The notes under the pieces: generated by a model
Seen by the model: only the letters and a program-made list of their open reading frames with translations
Told to the model about the DNA's origin: nothing
Databases searched by the model: none
Part shown: piece after piece, positions 37,606 to 45,458 of the stretch
Layout: every line of letters starts with the position of its first letter
Position numbering within the stretch: the first letter of the stretch is position 1
Program-made: the position numbers and the translations under genes
DNA from: RHKX01 sp963743875
GTDB taxonomy: Bacteria; Actinomycetota; Thermoleophilia; Solirubrobacterales; 70-9
NCBI GenBank assembly: GCA_963743875.1
Contig: CAVURM010000005.1
Coordinates: 62,001-126,000 of the forward strand
DNA: 64,000 nt
Direction: 5' to 3'

Positions 37606-39782
37606 CCACCACCACCGAAGCACGTCCGCCCGACGCCGACCTGCCCCCATCGCCGGAGCCTACCGGCGGGAGTGCCCGCCGCAGCGGCCCGATCGGCCGC
37701 CTCGGACGCTGGGCCGCCACCCACTCGCGCGGCGTCTTCATCGCCTGGGCCGTTCTGGCGATCGGCCTCGGCGTCCTCGCCCCCCGCGTCGAGAGCGCGC
37801 TCTCGGGCGCCGGTTGGCAGGCGAACGGCTCGGAGTCGGTCGAGGTCCGCGACCTCGTGCAGTCCGAGTTCGGAGGTCTGAACAGCACCGGCCTGATGGT
37901 CGTCGTGCACAGCGCCGATCAGACGACCTCGTCGCCGGAGTTCCGTTCGACGGTCGAGCAGGTGAGCACCGAGCTGCAGGCCGATGAACGGATCGCAACC
38001 GTCGCCCCGCCGCAGCCCGGCACGACGATCAGCGCCGATCGCCACACCGCCATCGTGATGGGTGGAGCCGCCGTCGACAGCAACGAGATGGTCCGTGCGG
38101 CCGACGATCTCAAGGGCCCGATCAGCGCCCTGGGCAACGACCAGGTCCAGGTCGCGATGACCGGTGCCTCCGGAATGTGGTCGGACTTCAACGAGGCCAA
38201 CCGCGACGCGATGATGAAGTCGGAGATGATCAGCTGGCCGGTGACGCTGGCGATCCTCCTGCTCGCGTTCGGATCGATGGTCGCCGCGGGACTCCCACTC
38301 CTTCTGACGATCCTCGGTCTCGTCGCCTCGGCGGGTTCCCTCTTTCTGCTCACCCTGCTCACGCCGATCTCGATCTGGGCCATGAACTTCGCCCTGATGT
38401 TCGCCCTGGCCCTCGGGATCGACTACGCGCTGTTCATCGTCTACCGCTTCCGCGGCGCACTCTTCGGTCAGAGCGAGAGCCCAGAGCAGGCGGTCGAGGA
38501 AACGATGGATACCGCCGGCAAGGCAGTCCTCTTCAGCGGCATCACCGTCCTGATTTCGCTGACGGCGGTGATGCTCGTCGACAGCCCCGCCTTCCGCTCG
38601 ATGGCGGTCGGGATCATGCTCTCGGTCATCTTCGTGCTCGCGGCGACGCTGACCCTGCTCCCGGCGTTGCTGGCACGACTCGGCACCCGAGTCGACAAGT
38701 TCGCCCTGCCGTGGGTCCACTCGGGCGAGCACCGCTCGCAGCGATTCGCGGCCTGGGGCGAGTGGCTCTGGGCCCATCCCTGGCTGCCCGGCATCGCCAC
38801 GGTCGTGGTCCTCGGAGCGCTGGCGATCCCGGTCCTCTCGCTGGACACCGGGATGCCCTCGATCAAGGTCGTGCCCGAAGAGGACACCAGCCGGCAGGGG
38901 TACGAGCTCGTTCAGTCCGAGTTCGGCCCCGGCGCGCCCGGCGCCCTCCAGGTGACGGCGCCCGCCGCCGACGGCGATCGCGTCGCCGCGGTGCTGGCCG
39001 ACGATCCGACGATCGCGCAGGTCACTCCGCCGCAGCCCGGCAGCTCGGGTGAGGTGGTCCTCCTGCAGGCCGTCCCCGCCGTCGACCCGTCGTCCGGCGA
39101 GATCGGACAGGCGATCGATCGCCTCCGAGACGAACTGCCGGCCGGCACGATGATCGGCGGCGCGGTCGCCGAGAACCACGATCTCGAGGCCGAGCTGGCG
39201 AGCAAGACGCCGCTGGTGATCGGCCTCGTGCTGGGCCTCGGTTTCCTGCTCCTGCTCGTCGCCCTGCAGGCGCCGCTGATCGCAGCGCTCGGCGTCCTGA
39301 CAAACCTGCTGGCCACGGGAGCTGCATTCGGAGTCGCCCAGCTGATCTTCCAGGAGGGCCACGGTTCCGGGCTGCTCGGATTCGAGCCGCAGGGATTCCT
39401 CGACGCCTGGGGACCCGTGTTCTTCTTCGCGATGATCTTCGCGATCAGCATGGACTACACCGTGTTCCTGCTCTCGAGCGCCAAGGAGCACTGGGACCGG
39501 ACGCACGATCCACGGGAGGCGATGGTCGGGGGTCTGGCTCACTCCGGGCGGGTCATCTTCGCGGCCGGCGCGGTGATGGTCGCGGTGTTCTTCACCTTCG
39601 CCCTGTCGGGTCCGCTGCCCCCGAAGGAGATGGGAATCATCCTCGGCGTGGCGGTCCTGCTCGATGCGCTGCTCGTGCGCCTGCTGCTCGTCCCGGTGCT
39701 GCTCCGCCTCACCGGCCGGGCGGCATGGTGGCTGCCGCGCTGGCTCGACCGGATCCTGCCGGACGTCAAGTTCGGTCATTGA
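37602..39782 (+). CDS. MMPL/RND-family membrane transporter
   Basis: A 726-residue protein with about 12 membrane helices in two halves. A helix after the Pro-rich N-terminus is followed by an outer domain (VRDLVQSEFGGLNSTGLMVV) and helices II-VI with the proton-relay type sequence LALGIDYALFIVYRFR; the second half repeats this plan with SMDYTVFLLSSAKEHW. The two outer domains share VQSEFG, a sign of internal duplication. MMPL proteins export lipids or drugs. Co-translation with the sulfur genes suggests export of a toxic sulfur compound or a lipid, which is only inferred. Confidence 0.88.
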   Translation: MTTTTEARPPDADLPPSPEPTGGSARRSGPIGRLGRWAATHSRGVFIAWAVLAIGLGVLAPRVESALSGAGWQANGSESVEVRDLVQSEFGGLNSTGLMVVVHSADQTTSSPEFRSTVEQVSTELQADERIATVAPPQPGTTISADRHTAIVMGGAAVDSNEMVRAADDLKGPISALGNDQVQVAMTGASGMWSDFNEANRDAMMKSEMISWPVTLAILLLAFGSMVAAGLPLLLTILGLVASAGSLFLLTLLTPISIWAMNFALMFALALGIDYALFIVYRFRGALFGQSESPEQAVEETMDTAGKAVLFSGITVLISLTAVMLVDSPAFRSMAVGIMLSVIFVLAATLTLLPALLARLGTRVDKFALPWVHSGEHRSQRFAAWGEWLWAHPWLPGIATVVVLGALAIPVLSLDTGMPSIKVVPEEDTSRQGYELVQSEFGPGAPGALQVTAPAADGDRVAAVLADDPTIAQVTPPQPGSSGEVVLLQAVPAVDPSSGEIGQAIDRLRDELPAGTMIGGAVAENHDLEAELASKTPLVIGLVLGLGFLLLLVALQAPLIAALGVLTNLLATGAAFGVAQLIFQEGHGSGLLGFEPQGFLDAWGPVFFFAMIFAISMDYTVFLLSSAKEHWDRTHDPREAMVGGLAHSGRVIFAAGAVMVAVFFTFALSGPLPPKEMGIILGVAVLLDALLVRLLLVPVLLRLTGRAAWWLPRWLDRILPDVKFGH

Positions 39783-39795
39783 GGGGGAGATGACC

Positions 39796-39845
39796 GCGCG
39801 ACTCGCGGGGCTCCGCCCCGCTCGACTGCGCTTCGGCGGCCTAGA
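39796..39845 (+). repeat. Dispersed palindromic repeat, family B copy 2 (short)
   Basis: Starts GCGCGACTCGCGGGGCTCCG, ends in CTCGACTGCGCTTCGGCGGC. It lies 13 bases after the MMPL stop and just before the SDR gene. It matches the 4499 and 42201 copies. Confidence 0.6.
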
Positions 39846-39854
39846 GTTCTCGGG

Positions 39855-41315
39855 GTGCCGCCGAGCCCGGATGAATCCATCGATCCCGACGACCTCGAGG
39901 TCTGCCTGCGGGTGATCGCCGAGCTCGACGGGTTGCCGGTCGAGCATCCCGACGCGATCGCGATCCAGCGGGCGACATCTCGCCTATACAAGACGGTGAA
40001 GTTACGCCGGCGGGCGGAACGGCGGGAGGCGATCCTCAGCGCCGACCGCGCGGTCACGGAGGCGACCGCGACTGCCGCCCCTGGTCGGATCGACGACGAG
40101 ACCCGTGGTCTACCACTGGCCACGCGCTCGCCGGGAGAGGGTGCCGGCACCCTGATCCAGGCCCGCGCCTGCTACGTCTGCAAGCGGCGATACACGCAGG
40201 TCGACGCCTTCTACCACCAGCTCTGTCCCGACTGCGCGACGCTCAACCACTTAAAGCGAGAGGCGCGGACGGACCTGACCGGCCGCCGCGCTCTGCTCAC
40301 CGGGGGGCGGGCGAAGATCGGCATGTACATCGCGCTGCGACTGCTTCGCGACGGCGCCCACACGACCATCACGACGCGCTTCCCACGTGACGCCACCCGG
40401 CGTTTCAGCGGCATGGCGGACAGCGCCGATTGGCTGCATCGGCTGCGGATCGTCGGCATCGATCTGCGCAATCCGGGGCAGGTGATGGCCCTCGCCGATT
40501 CGGTCGCTGAACTGGGTCCGCTGGACATCCTGATCAACAACGCCGCCCAGACGGTTCGGCGCTCGCCCGAGGCCTACGCCCTGCTGGCCCAGGCCGAGGC
40601 TGCCGCGCTGCCCGACGGCCCGACTCCCGAGGTGCTGACGATCGGCCCGCCGAGCGACGCGAGCGGCGGCCGGTCGGCCGAGCTTCACGCCGGCCCCGGG
40701 GACGGACGCCACTGGTCGCCGACCCCCGACGCGCTCGCCGCCCTGGCGCTCAACGCGGGCTCGACCTCTCCCGATCGGATCGCCGCGCGGACCGCGATCG
40801 ACGCCGGCGGCCTCGTGCCCGACCTGCATCCGGTCAACAGCTGGATCCAACGGGTGGACGAGGTCGATCCGGTCGAGCTGCTCGAGGTCCAGCTCTGCAA
40901 CTCGACCGCGCCCTTCATCCTGATCGGTCGGCTCCGCCCGGCCCTGGCAGCATCGGCGGCCCGGCGCAAGTACGTGGTCAACGTCTCGGCCATGGAGGGC
41001 CAGTTCAGTCGCGGGTACAAGGGCCCGGGCCATCCACACACGAACATGGCCAAGGCAGCGGTGAACATGCTGACCAGGACCAGCGCCGAGGAGATGCTGA
41101 GCAGCGACGGGATCCTGATGAGCAGCGTCGACACCGGATGGATCACCGACGAGCGGCCGCATCCGACCAAGATGAGGCTCGCCGGCGAGGGCTTCCACGC
41201 GCCGCTCGACCTGGTCGACGGCGCCGCTCGCGTCTACGACCCTATCGTCTGCGGCGAGGCCGGCGAGGACCTTCATGGCTGCTTCCTGAAGGACTACGAG
41301 CCCTCGGCCTGGTGA
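39855..41315 (+). CDS. SDR-family oxidoreductase with an N-terminal zinc-ribbon extension
   Basis: A 486-residue protein in two parts. Residues about 1-135 hold helical sequence (DPDDLEVCLRVIAELDGLPV, RLYKTVKLRRRAERREAIL) and a CxxC-x15-CxxC motif (CYVCKRRYTQ...YHQLCPDC), which should bind zinc. From about 140 on is a short-chain dehydrogenase: LTGRRALLTGGRAKIGMYIA, LDILINNAAQTVRRSP and VNVSAMEGQFSRGYKGPGHP, though the catalytic Tyr-x3-Lys is unusual (HTNMAKAAVNML). It is long for an SDR. The substrate is unknown. GTG start. Confidence 0.78.
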   Translation: MPPSPDESIDPDDLEVCLRVIAELDGLPVEHPDAIAIQRATSRLYKTVKLRRRAERREAILSADRAVTEATATAAPGRIDDETRGLPLATRSPGEGAGTLIQARACYVCKRRYTQVDAFYHQLCPDCATLNHLKREARTDLTGRRALLTGGRAKIGMYIALRLLRDGAHTTITTRFPRDATRRFSGMADSADWLHRLRIVGIDLRNPGQVMALADSVAELGPLDILINNAAQTVRRSPEAYALLAQAEAAALPDGPTPEVLTIGPPSDASGGRSAELHAGPGDGRHWSPTPDALAALALNAGSTSPDRIAARTAIDAGGLVPDLHPVNSWIQRVDEVDPVELLEVQLCNSTAPFILIGRLRPALAASAARRKYVVNVSAMEGQFSRGYKGPGHPHTNMAKAAVNMLTRTSAEEMLSSDGILMSSVDTGWITDERPHPTKMRLAGEGFHAPLDLVDGAARVYDPIVCGEAGEDLHGCFLKDYEPSAW

Positions 41316-41331
41316 GTAAGGTGGGCCCGCA

Positions 41332-42195
41332 GTGGCCGTCAAGTACGCACTGAGAGGGAGGGTCGCGCTCGTCACCGGCGGCGCTCGTGGCATCGGGTTC
41401 GCGACCTCGGAGGAGCTCTCCAGGCGTGGGGCGACGGTCGCAATCGTCGATCTCGATCCCGACGCGTCGGCGCGGGCCGCCGAGTCGCTGCCCGGCCCCG
41501 CGATGGGGCTCGCCGCCGACGTCACCGATCGTGGCGCCATGCAGCAGGCCGTGGCCGCGGTCGTCGAACGCTTCGGCGGCTTGGACGTCGTCGTCGCCAA
41601 CGCCGGGATCGCCTCCCGCGGAGCGACGACCCGAGCGATGTCCGGGGAGGCGTTCGACCGCGTCCTCGACGTGAACCTGAACGGCGTCCACCGCACCGTG
41701 ACGGCGGCATTGCCGGAGGTCATCAGGCGCAGGGGCCACGTCGTCGTGGTCTCCTCCGTCTACGCGTTCGTCAACGGACTCGGCGCGGCCCCGTACGCGA
41801 TGTCGAAGGCCGGGGTCGAGCAGTTCGGCCGGGCCCTGCGGGTCGAGCTCGCGCACCACGGCGCCGGCGCGAGCGTCGCCTACTTCGGCTTCATCGACAC
41901 CGCGATGGTCCACAAGGCGATCGACGAGGATCCGCTCGTCTCGAGATTCGGGGACATGTTCCCGGCCTTCTTGAACAAGCGGCTACAACCGAGCGAGGCC
42001 GGCAAGGGGATCGTCGACGGGATCGAGAGGCGGGCGCCGCGGATCATCAGGCCGCGACGCTGGCGGGCCTACTCGGTTCTGCGGGGAATCTTTAACCCGA
42101 TGCTGGACCGCCAGATGGTCAGCGACGCCGAGACCCAGGAGATCACCCGCGAGCTCGACGCCCGCGGGGACGAAGAGCAGCCGACCACCGCGTAG
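41332..42195 (+). CDS. Short-chain dehydrogenase/reductase
   Basis: A 287-residue classical SDR: GRVALVTGGARGIGFATSEE (NAD(P) site), DVVVANAGIAS, VVVVSSVYAFVNGLGAAPYA and YAMSKAGVEQFGRAL, with Tyr-x3-Lys catalysis. A C-terminal extension with RRPRIIRP-like basic stretch and LRGIFNPMLD may contact a membrane or lipid substrate. It starts 16 bases after the preceding SDR, so the two probably act in one pathway. Confidence 0.9.
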   Translation: MAVKYALRGRVALVTGGARGIGFATSEELSRRGATVAIVDLDPDASARAAESLPGPAMGLAADVTDRGAMQQAVAAVVERFGGLDVVVANAGIASRGATTRAMSGEAFDRVLDVNLNGVHRTVTAALPEVIRRRGHVVVVSSVYAFVNGLGAAPYAMSKAGVEQFGRALRVELAHHGAGASVAYFGFIDTAMVHKAIDEDPLVSRFGDMFPAFLNKRLQPSEAGKGIVDGIERRAPRIIRPRRWRAYSVLRGIFNPMLDRQMVSDAETQEITRELDARGDEEQPTTA

Positions 42196-42200
42196 ACAAG

Positions 42201-42357
42201 CGCGCGACTCGCAGCCCTCCGGGCTGCTCGACTGCGCCTGGCCCCCGGGCAAAGCCCGGTGGCCCTCCCGTCATGACAAGCGCGCGACTCGGAGGGCCCC
42301 GCCCTGCTCGACTGCGCCGGGCCCCTGGGCAAAGCCCGATGGGTCGCCCAGGGCCCG
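42201..42357 (+). repeat. Two tandem family B palindromic repeats (copies 3 and 4)
   Basis: Copy 3 (42201-42275) reads CGCGCGACTCGCAGCCCTCC, then GGGCTGCTCGACTGCGCCTG and GGGCAAAGCCCGGTGGCC. Copy 4 begins at 42280 with the same opening. It fills the gap between two convergent genes. Copy 1 (4499) is nearly identical but inverted. Confidence 0.75.
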
Positions 42358-42362
42358 CTCCC

Positions 42363-42701
42363 CTAGCTCAGCCGGTTGCGGACCTTCGCGACCGCGGGAA
42401 CCGAGGTTCGGCAGGCCCTTGCGATCGCCCGGTCGGGGCGGTCGGGGTCCCGCTTGATCTCGAACTCGAGGGTGCCGGTCTTGCGCAGCTGGAGGAGCTG
42501 CTCCCGCGTCGCGCCGACGGCGTCCTCGCCCCCTGCGGCGGCATCGCCGGCAAGCACGCGGCGGCATCCGAGGCAGTAGAGCTCACCATCGAGCTCGACC
42601 CAGTCGGCGGGGAGGCCCTCATGGCCGCTGTCGGCCATGAAGCGTGCGGTGACGTCGCAGCGGACGCAGGTCCAAGCGACTGTTTCGGCCGAGGTGCTCA
42701 A
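42363..42701 (-). CDS. Small zinc-ribbon and HTH-like protein
   Basis: A 112-residue protein of unknown function. CVRC near the N-terminus and LYCLGCRRVL 35 residues later form a CxxC...CxxC zinc ribbon; the C-terminal part RDPDRPDRAIARACRTSVPA and VAKVRNRL looks like a DNA-binding helix-turn-helix. The TTG start overlaps the stop of the neighbouring gene (TTGA), so the two are coupled. A small transcription regulator is plausible. Confidence 0.6.
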   Translation of the reverse strand: MSTSAETVAWTCVRCDVTARFMADSGHEGLPADWVELDGELYCLGCRRVLAGDAAAGGEDAVGATREQLLQLRKTGTLEFEIKRDPDRPDRAIARACRTSVPAVAKVRNRLS

Positions 42702-42940
42702 ACCAGCTCGCGATCGGCGGAGCCCTGGGGGGTGCTGGGCGCGCCCCAAGCCGACCGCAGCCGGGCGTCGCTCAGCTCGCAGGCCTGCTTCAGCTCGCGC
42801 AGCTTGGCGGGGCTGGTCATCGACGGCCCGTGGGTCCTGGCCTTGTAGAGGTCGTAGCGCTCTTGGGCGTGGCGGGCCTCGTCAGCGAGCTCGGAGGTCC
42901 GCTGCTTCCGCAGCCGGGCCGTTTCGATGGCCGCCTTCAT
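42698..42940 (-). CDS. Small coiled-coil hypothetical protein
   Basis: An 80-residue charged helical protein (KAAIETARLRKQRTSELADE, ARHAQERYDLYKARTHGPS). No family recognised. The ATG at 42940 is preferred because sequence further upstream looks noncoding; a start at 43021 is possible. It overlaps the zinc-ribbon gene. Confidence 0.5.
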   Translation of the reverse strand: MKAAIETARLRKQRTSELADEARHAQERYDLYKARTHGPSMTSPAKLRELKQACELSDARLRSAWGAPSTPQGSADRELV

Positions 42941-43087
42941 CGCACGCCGATCGCGGGCGGGCGGACAGCAGATACTGGTGCCATATCGCGTCCTTCGGGT
43001 AGGTGTCCCCGTTGGTGCCACCGGACTCGTTGGAGCGGCAATGGCGATTCAGAGGCTGCTCACAAGCTAACACGCGCCCTTAAAGGG

Positions 43088-43309
43088 TCAGGAGCGCCGC
43101 TCGCGGACGTCGCCGTAGAAGTCGGCGTCCATGCTCCTCTCCCAGCGGTCGACGATCGGGCTGGTCCGATGGTCGGCCATCCCGTCCCACTCGTCCGCGA
43201 CCACGGCGCGCCCATAACAGTTGATGTCGGACTGCAACGCCGTCCGCTCGGTCTCCGGGAAGCGTTCGGCCACGTGGTAGAGGCTGAGTGCCGCCAGAGT
43301 CTCACCCAC
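43088..43309 (-). CDS. Small hypothetical protein
   Basis: A 73-residue acidic protein (LAALSLYHVAERFPETERTA, NCYGRAVVADEWDGMADHRT, DADFYGDVRERRS). GTG 43309 is the likely start; no clear RBS is seen. It contains one Cys and many acidic residues. No family recognised. Confidence 0.4.
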   Translation of the reverse strand: MGETLAALSLYHVAERFPETERTALQSDINCYGRAVVADEWDGMADHRTSPIVDRWERSMDADFYGDVRERRS

Positions 43310-43378
43310 GGGATCTAACCGGTCGCTCCCGATGGAGCCGTTCGCTTCAGGAAAGGGCCGATCTGTCGATGCAGGGGT

Positions 43379-44659
43379 ATGCACCGGATGAATCGTGACC
43401 GCCGCCCGCTGGGACTTGCCGTCCTCCTCGTTGCCGCAGCAGCCCTCGTCGGCCCAGCCGTTGCCACGGCCTCGGGCGGGAACGTCGTCGCCGTCAAGAC
43501 CGTCAGGGTGACCGACCCGGGGAACCCCCCGGCGGCCGTCGTCCCGTTCACCGACGCCGTCTACCAGTCCTGCGACGACGCACCCGCGAGCTCGACCGAC
43601 TGCCAGGCGGTCGGCGGGGTCGACTACCGCTACGGAATCGGCCAGCTCGAGGTGACGGTCGATCAGTGGGTGGCATTCCTGAACACCGTCGACCCACGCG
43701 GCACCGACCCCCACGATCTGTACGACGAGACCGAGAGTTCCTCAGCCTGGCCGAAATACGGCCAGATCGACGAATCGGGCAAGGCCCGCGACGGCCGGCA
43801 CTACTCGGTCGCCTTTCCGGAATGGTCCGACAAGCCCTACGGCTTCGCCAATTTCCTGCGGGCCGCCCGCTTCACGAACTCGCTCTACAACGGCCGCCTG
43901 CTCTCCAAGCGCGTTACCGAATCCGGCGGTTTCGACTACGTCACCTACAGGGTGCGGCTGTCGGCGGCCTCGGAGCGCGGCATGTACGACCTCCGCCGAA
44001 ACAAGCGCAGCGGGGCAACCCGTGCCCATGGAAAGGGCTTCGTCGTTCCCAGCCAGGATGAGTGGATCAAGGCGGCCTACTACGACTCCACCGGCGGCGG
44101 CACGTACTCGTATTGGAAGTACCCGACGAACGCGGGCGTCTTCGGCGACGGAACCGCGACGGCTCCGACCACCACGACGCTCGACCCCTCGACCGGCGAC
44201 GTCACCAACGCGGCGACGCAGCCACTGGCCAACTTCCACGCTTCCAACGAGCCGGCACCGAGCTGGTGTCCGGCGGGAGTCCAGCCCCAATCCGACTGTG
44301 CGACGGTCAACCCGTTCGGCATCGACCCGACCGCCTACCCCGAGCTCTACCAGGGCAGTCTCAGCACGGTCGGCCAGGCGATGACGACCTCGCCGTGGGG
44401 CACGTTGGATCAGGGGGGCAACGCCGTGGAGTGGACCGACACGATCACCCCGCCGCCCTCGGGGAGAGGCGGAGGCCGCGTCTGGCGGCGGCTGCACGGC
44501 GGCGTTCCCAACGCCCCCGCCTACCAGCTCTGGCTCTCGGCGGTCGGGCTCCAGCCCCAGGACAACACCTTCTACAACCACACCTATCCCTGGCTCGGCT
44601 TCCGGGTCGGGGTGGTCGGGAATCTCGCGCCCGGACATGGAGCCGCTTCGCTAGGTTGA
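43379..44659 (+). CDS. Secreted SUMF1/formylglycine-generating-enzyme-like protein
   Basis: A 426-residue protein with a signal peptide (GLAVLLVAAAALVGPAVATA) and a SUMF1-type domain: YRYGIGQLEVTVDQWVAFLN, KGFVVPSQDEWIKAAYYDST, GTLDQGGNAVEWTDT and WLGFRVGVVG. It lacks a clear catalytic Cys pair, so it is more likely a carbohydrate- or protein-binding relative than a true sulfatase-activating enzyme. Two Cys pairs in the mature part may form disulfides. Standing alone, its partner is unknown. Confidence 0.75.
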   Translation: MHRMNRDRRPLGLAVLLVAAAALVGPAVATASGGNVVAVKTVRVTDPGNPPAAVVPFTDAVYQSCDDAPASSTDCQAVGGVDYRYGIGQLEVTVDQWVAFLNTVDPRGTDPHDLYDETESSSAWPKYGQIDESGKARDGRHYSVAFPEWSDKPYGFANFLRAARFTNSLYNGRLLSKRVTESGGFDYVTYRVRLSAASERGMYDLRRNKRSGATRAHGKGFVVPSQDEWIKAAYYDSTGGGTYSYWKYPTNAGVFGDGTATAPTTTTLDPSTGDVTNAATQPLANFHASNEPAPSWCPAGVQPQSDCATVNPFGIDPTAYPELYQGSLSTVGQAMTTSPWGTLDQGGNAVEWTDTITPPPSGRGGGRVWRRLHGGVPNAPAYQLWLSAVGLQPQDNTFYNHTYPWLGFRVGVVGNLAPGHGAASLG

Positions 44660-44665
44660 GCGGCG

Positions 44666-45415
44666 ATGACCGAGCCGCCGGAAGCGCCCGGCCGACCGGA
44701 CGGGAGGGCCGCGGCGGCGATCCGCGCGACGGTCGAGGGCCGGGTCCAGGCCGTCGGATTTCGTGATGCGACCGCCCGTCGCGCCCATCAGCTCGGCGTC
44801 ATGGGGTGGGTGCGGAACACCGGGGACGGCGCGGTCCTGGTTCACGCCGAGGGAGACGAGGCCGCAGTCGATGGGCTGGTGGCGTTCCTGCGCGAGGGTC
44901 CGCGGGCGGCGGTGGTGAGCAATGTCGCCCTGGAGCGAGTCAAGCTCGAGGGCCACGAGCAGTTCGCGATCCGCGGCGTGAGCGCCGGCAGGTTCGTGGT
45001 TCGTGAACACGCGGCGAGCGCCCACCACTTCGATTTCCGTCTCGAGGTCGACGGGGTCATGCGTTCATGGGCGGTTCCGAAGGGACCCTCGCTGGACCCG
45101 GCCGCCAAGCGCATGGCCATCGAGGTTCCTGATCACGACCCGGCCGACAACGATTTCGAGGGTGTTCTCGGCGAGGGCCGGGCAATCGTCTGGGATCGCG
45201 GCGTCTACGAGCAGGGAGGGCGCGTCGCCTGGCCGGAGGCGCTGGAACGGGGCCACGCCGTCTTCGTCCTCCACGGAAGCAAGCTGCGCGGAGGGTTCGC
45301 CCTGCAGCGCACCGGGCGGGATGCGAAGCCGCGGTGGCTTCTGATCAAGCGGCGCGATCAGGATGCGCGTCCCGGATCGAACGTGGTCGCGGAGCTCGCC
45401 GGCCTCGGTTCTTAG
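44666..45415 (+). CDS. Acylphosphatase fused to a LigD-type 3'-phosphoesterase domain
   Basis: A 249-residue two-domain protein. Residues about 18-105 are an acylphosphatase with VEGRVQAVGFRDATARRA (Arg33) and GVMGWVRNTGDGAVLVHAEG (Asn51), both catalytic residues kept. Residues about 108-249 match the 3'-phosphoesterase domain of bacterial LigD: FVVREHAASAHHFDFRLEVD, SWAVPKGPSLDP, IEVPDHDPADNDFEG. This domain trims 3' ends in nonhomologous end joining. No ligase or polymerase domain and no Ku gene is in the window. Confidence 0.85.
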   Translation: MTEPPEAPGRPDGRAAAAIRATVEGRVQAVGFRDATARRAHQLGVMGWVRNTGDGAVLVHAEGDEAAVDGLVAFLREGPRAAVVSNVALERVKLEGHEQFAIRGVSAGRFVVREHAASAHHFDFRLEVDGVMRSWAVPKGPSLDPAAKRMAIEVPDHDPADNDFEGVLGEGRAIVWDRGVYEQGGRVAWPEALERGHAVFVLHGSKLRGGFALQRTGRDAKPRWLLIKRRDQDARPGSNVVAELAGLGS

Positions 45416-45458
45416 CGGACGGACGCTCGACCAGATCGACGACTAGGCGAGCTCCGGA

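Noticed and set aside
37251..39947. Very long open frame on the minus strand opposite the MMPL gene
   Set aside because: It is the mirror of a GC-rich coding frame, has low-complexity Arg/Asp/His-rich sequence, and the plus strand holds a clear MMPL protein.
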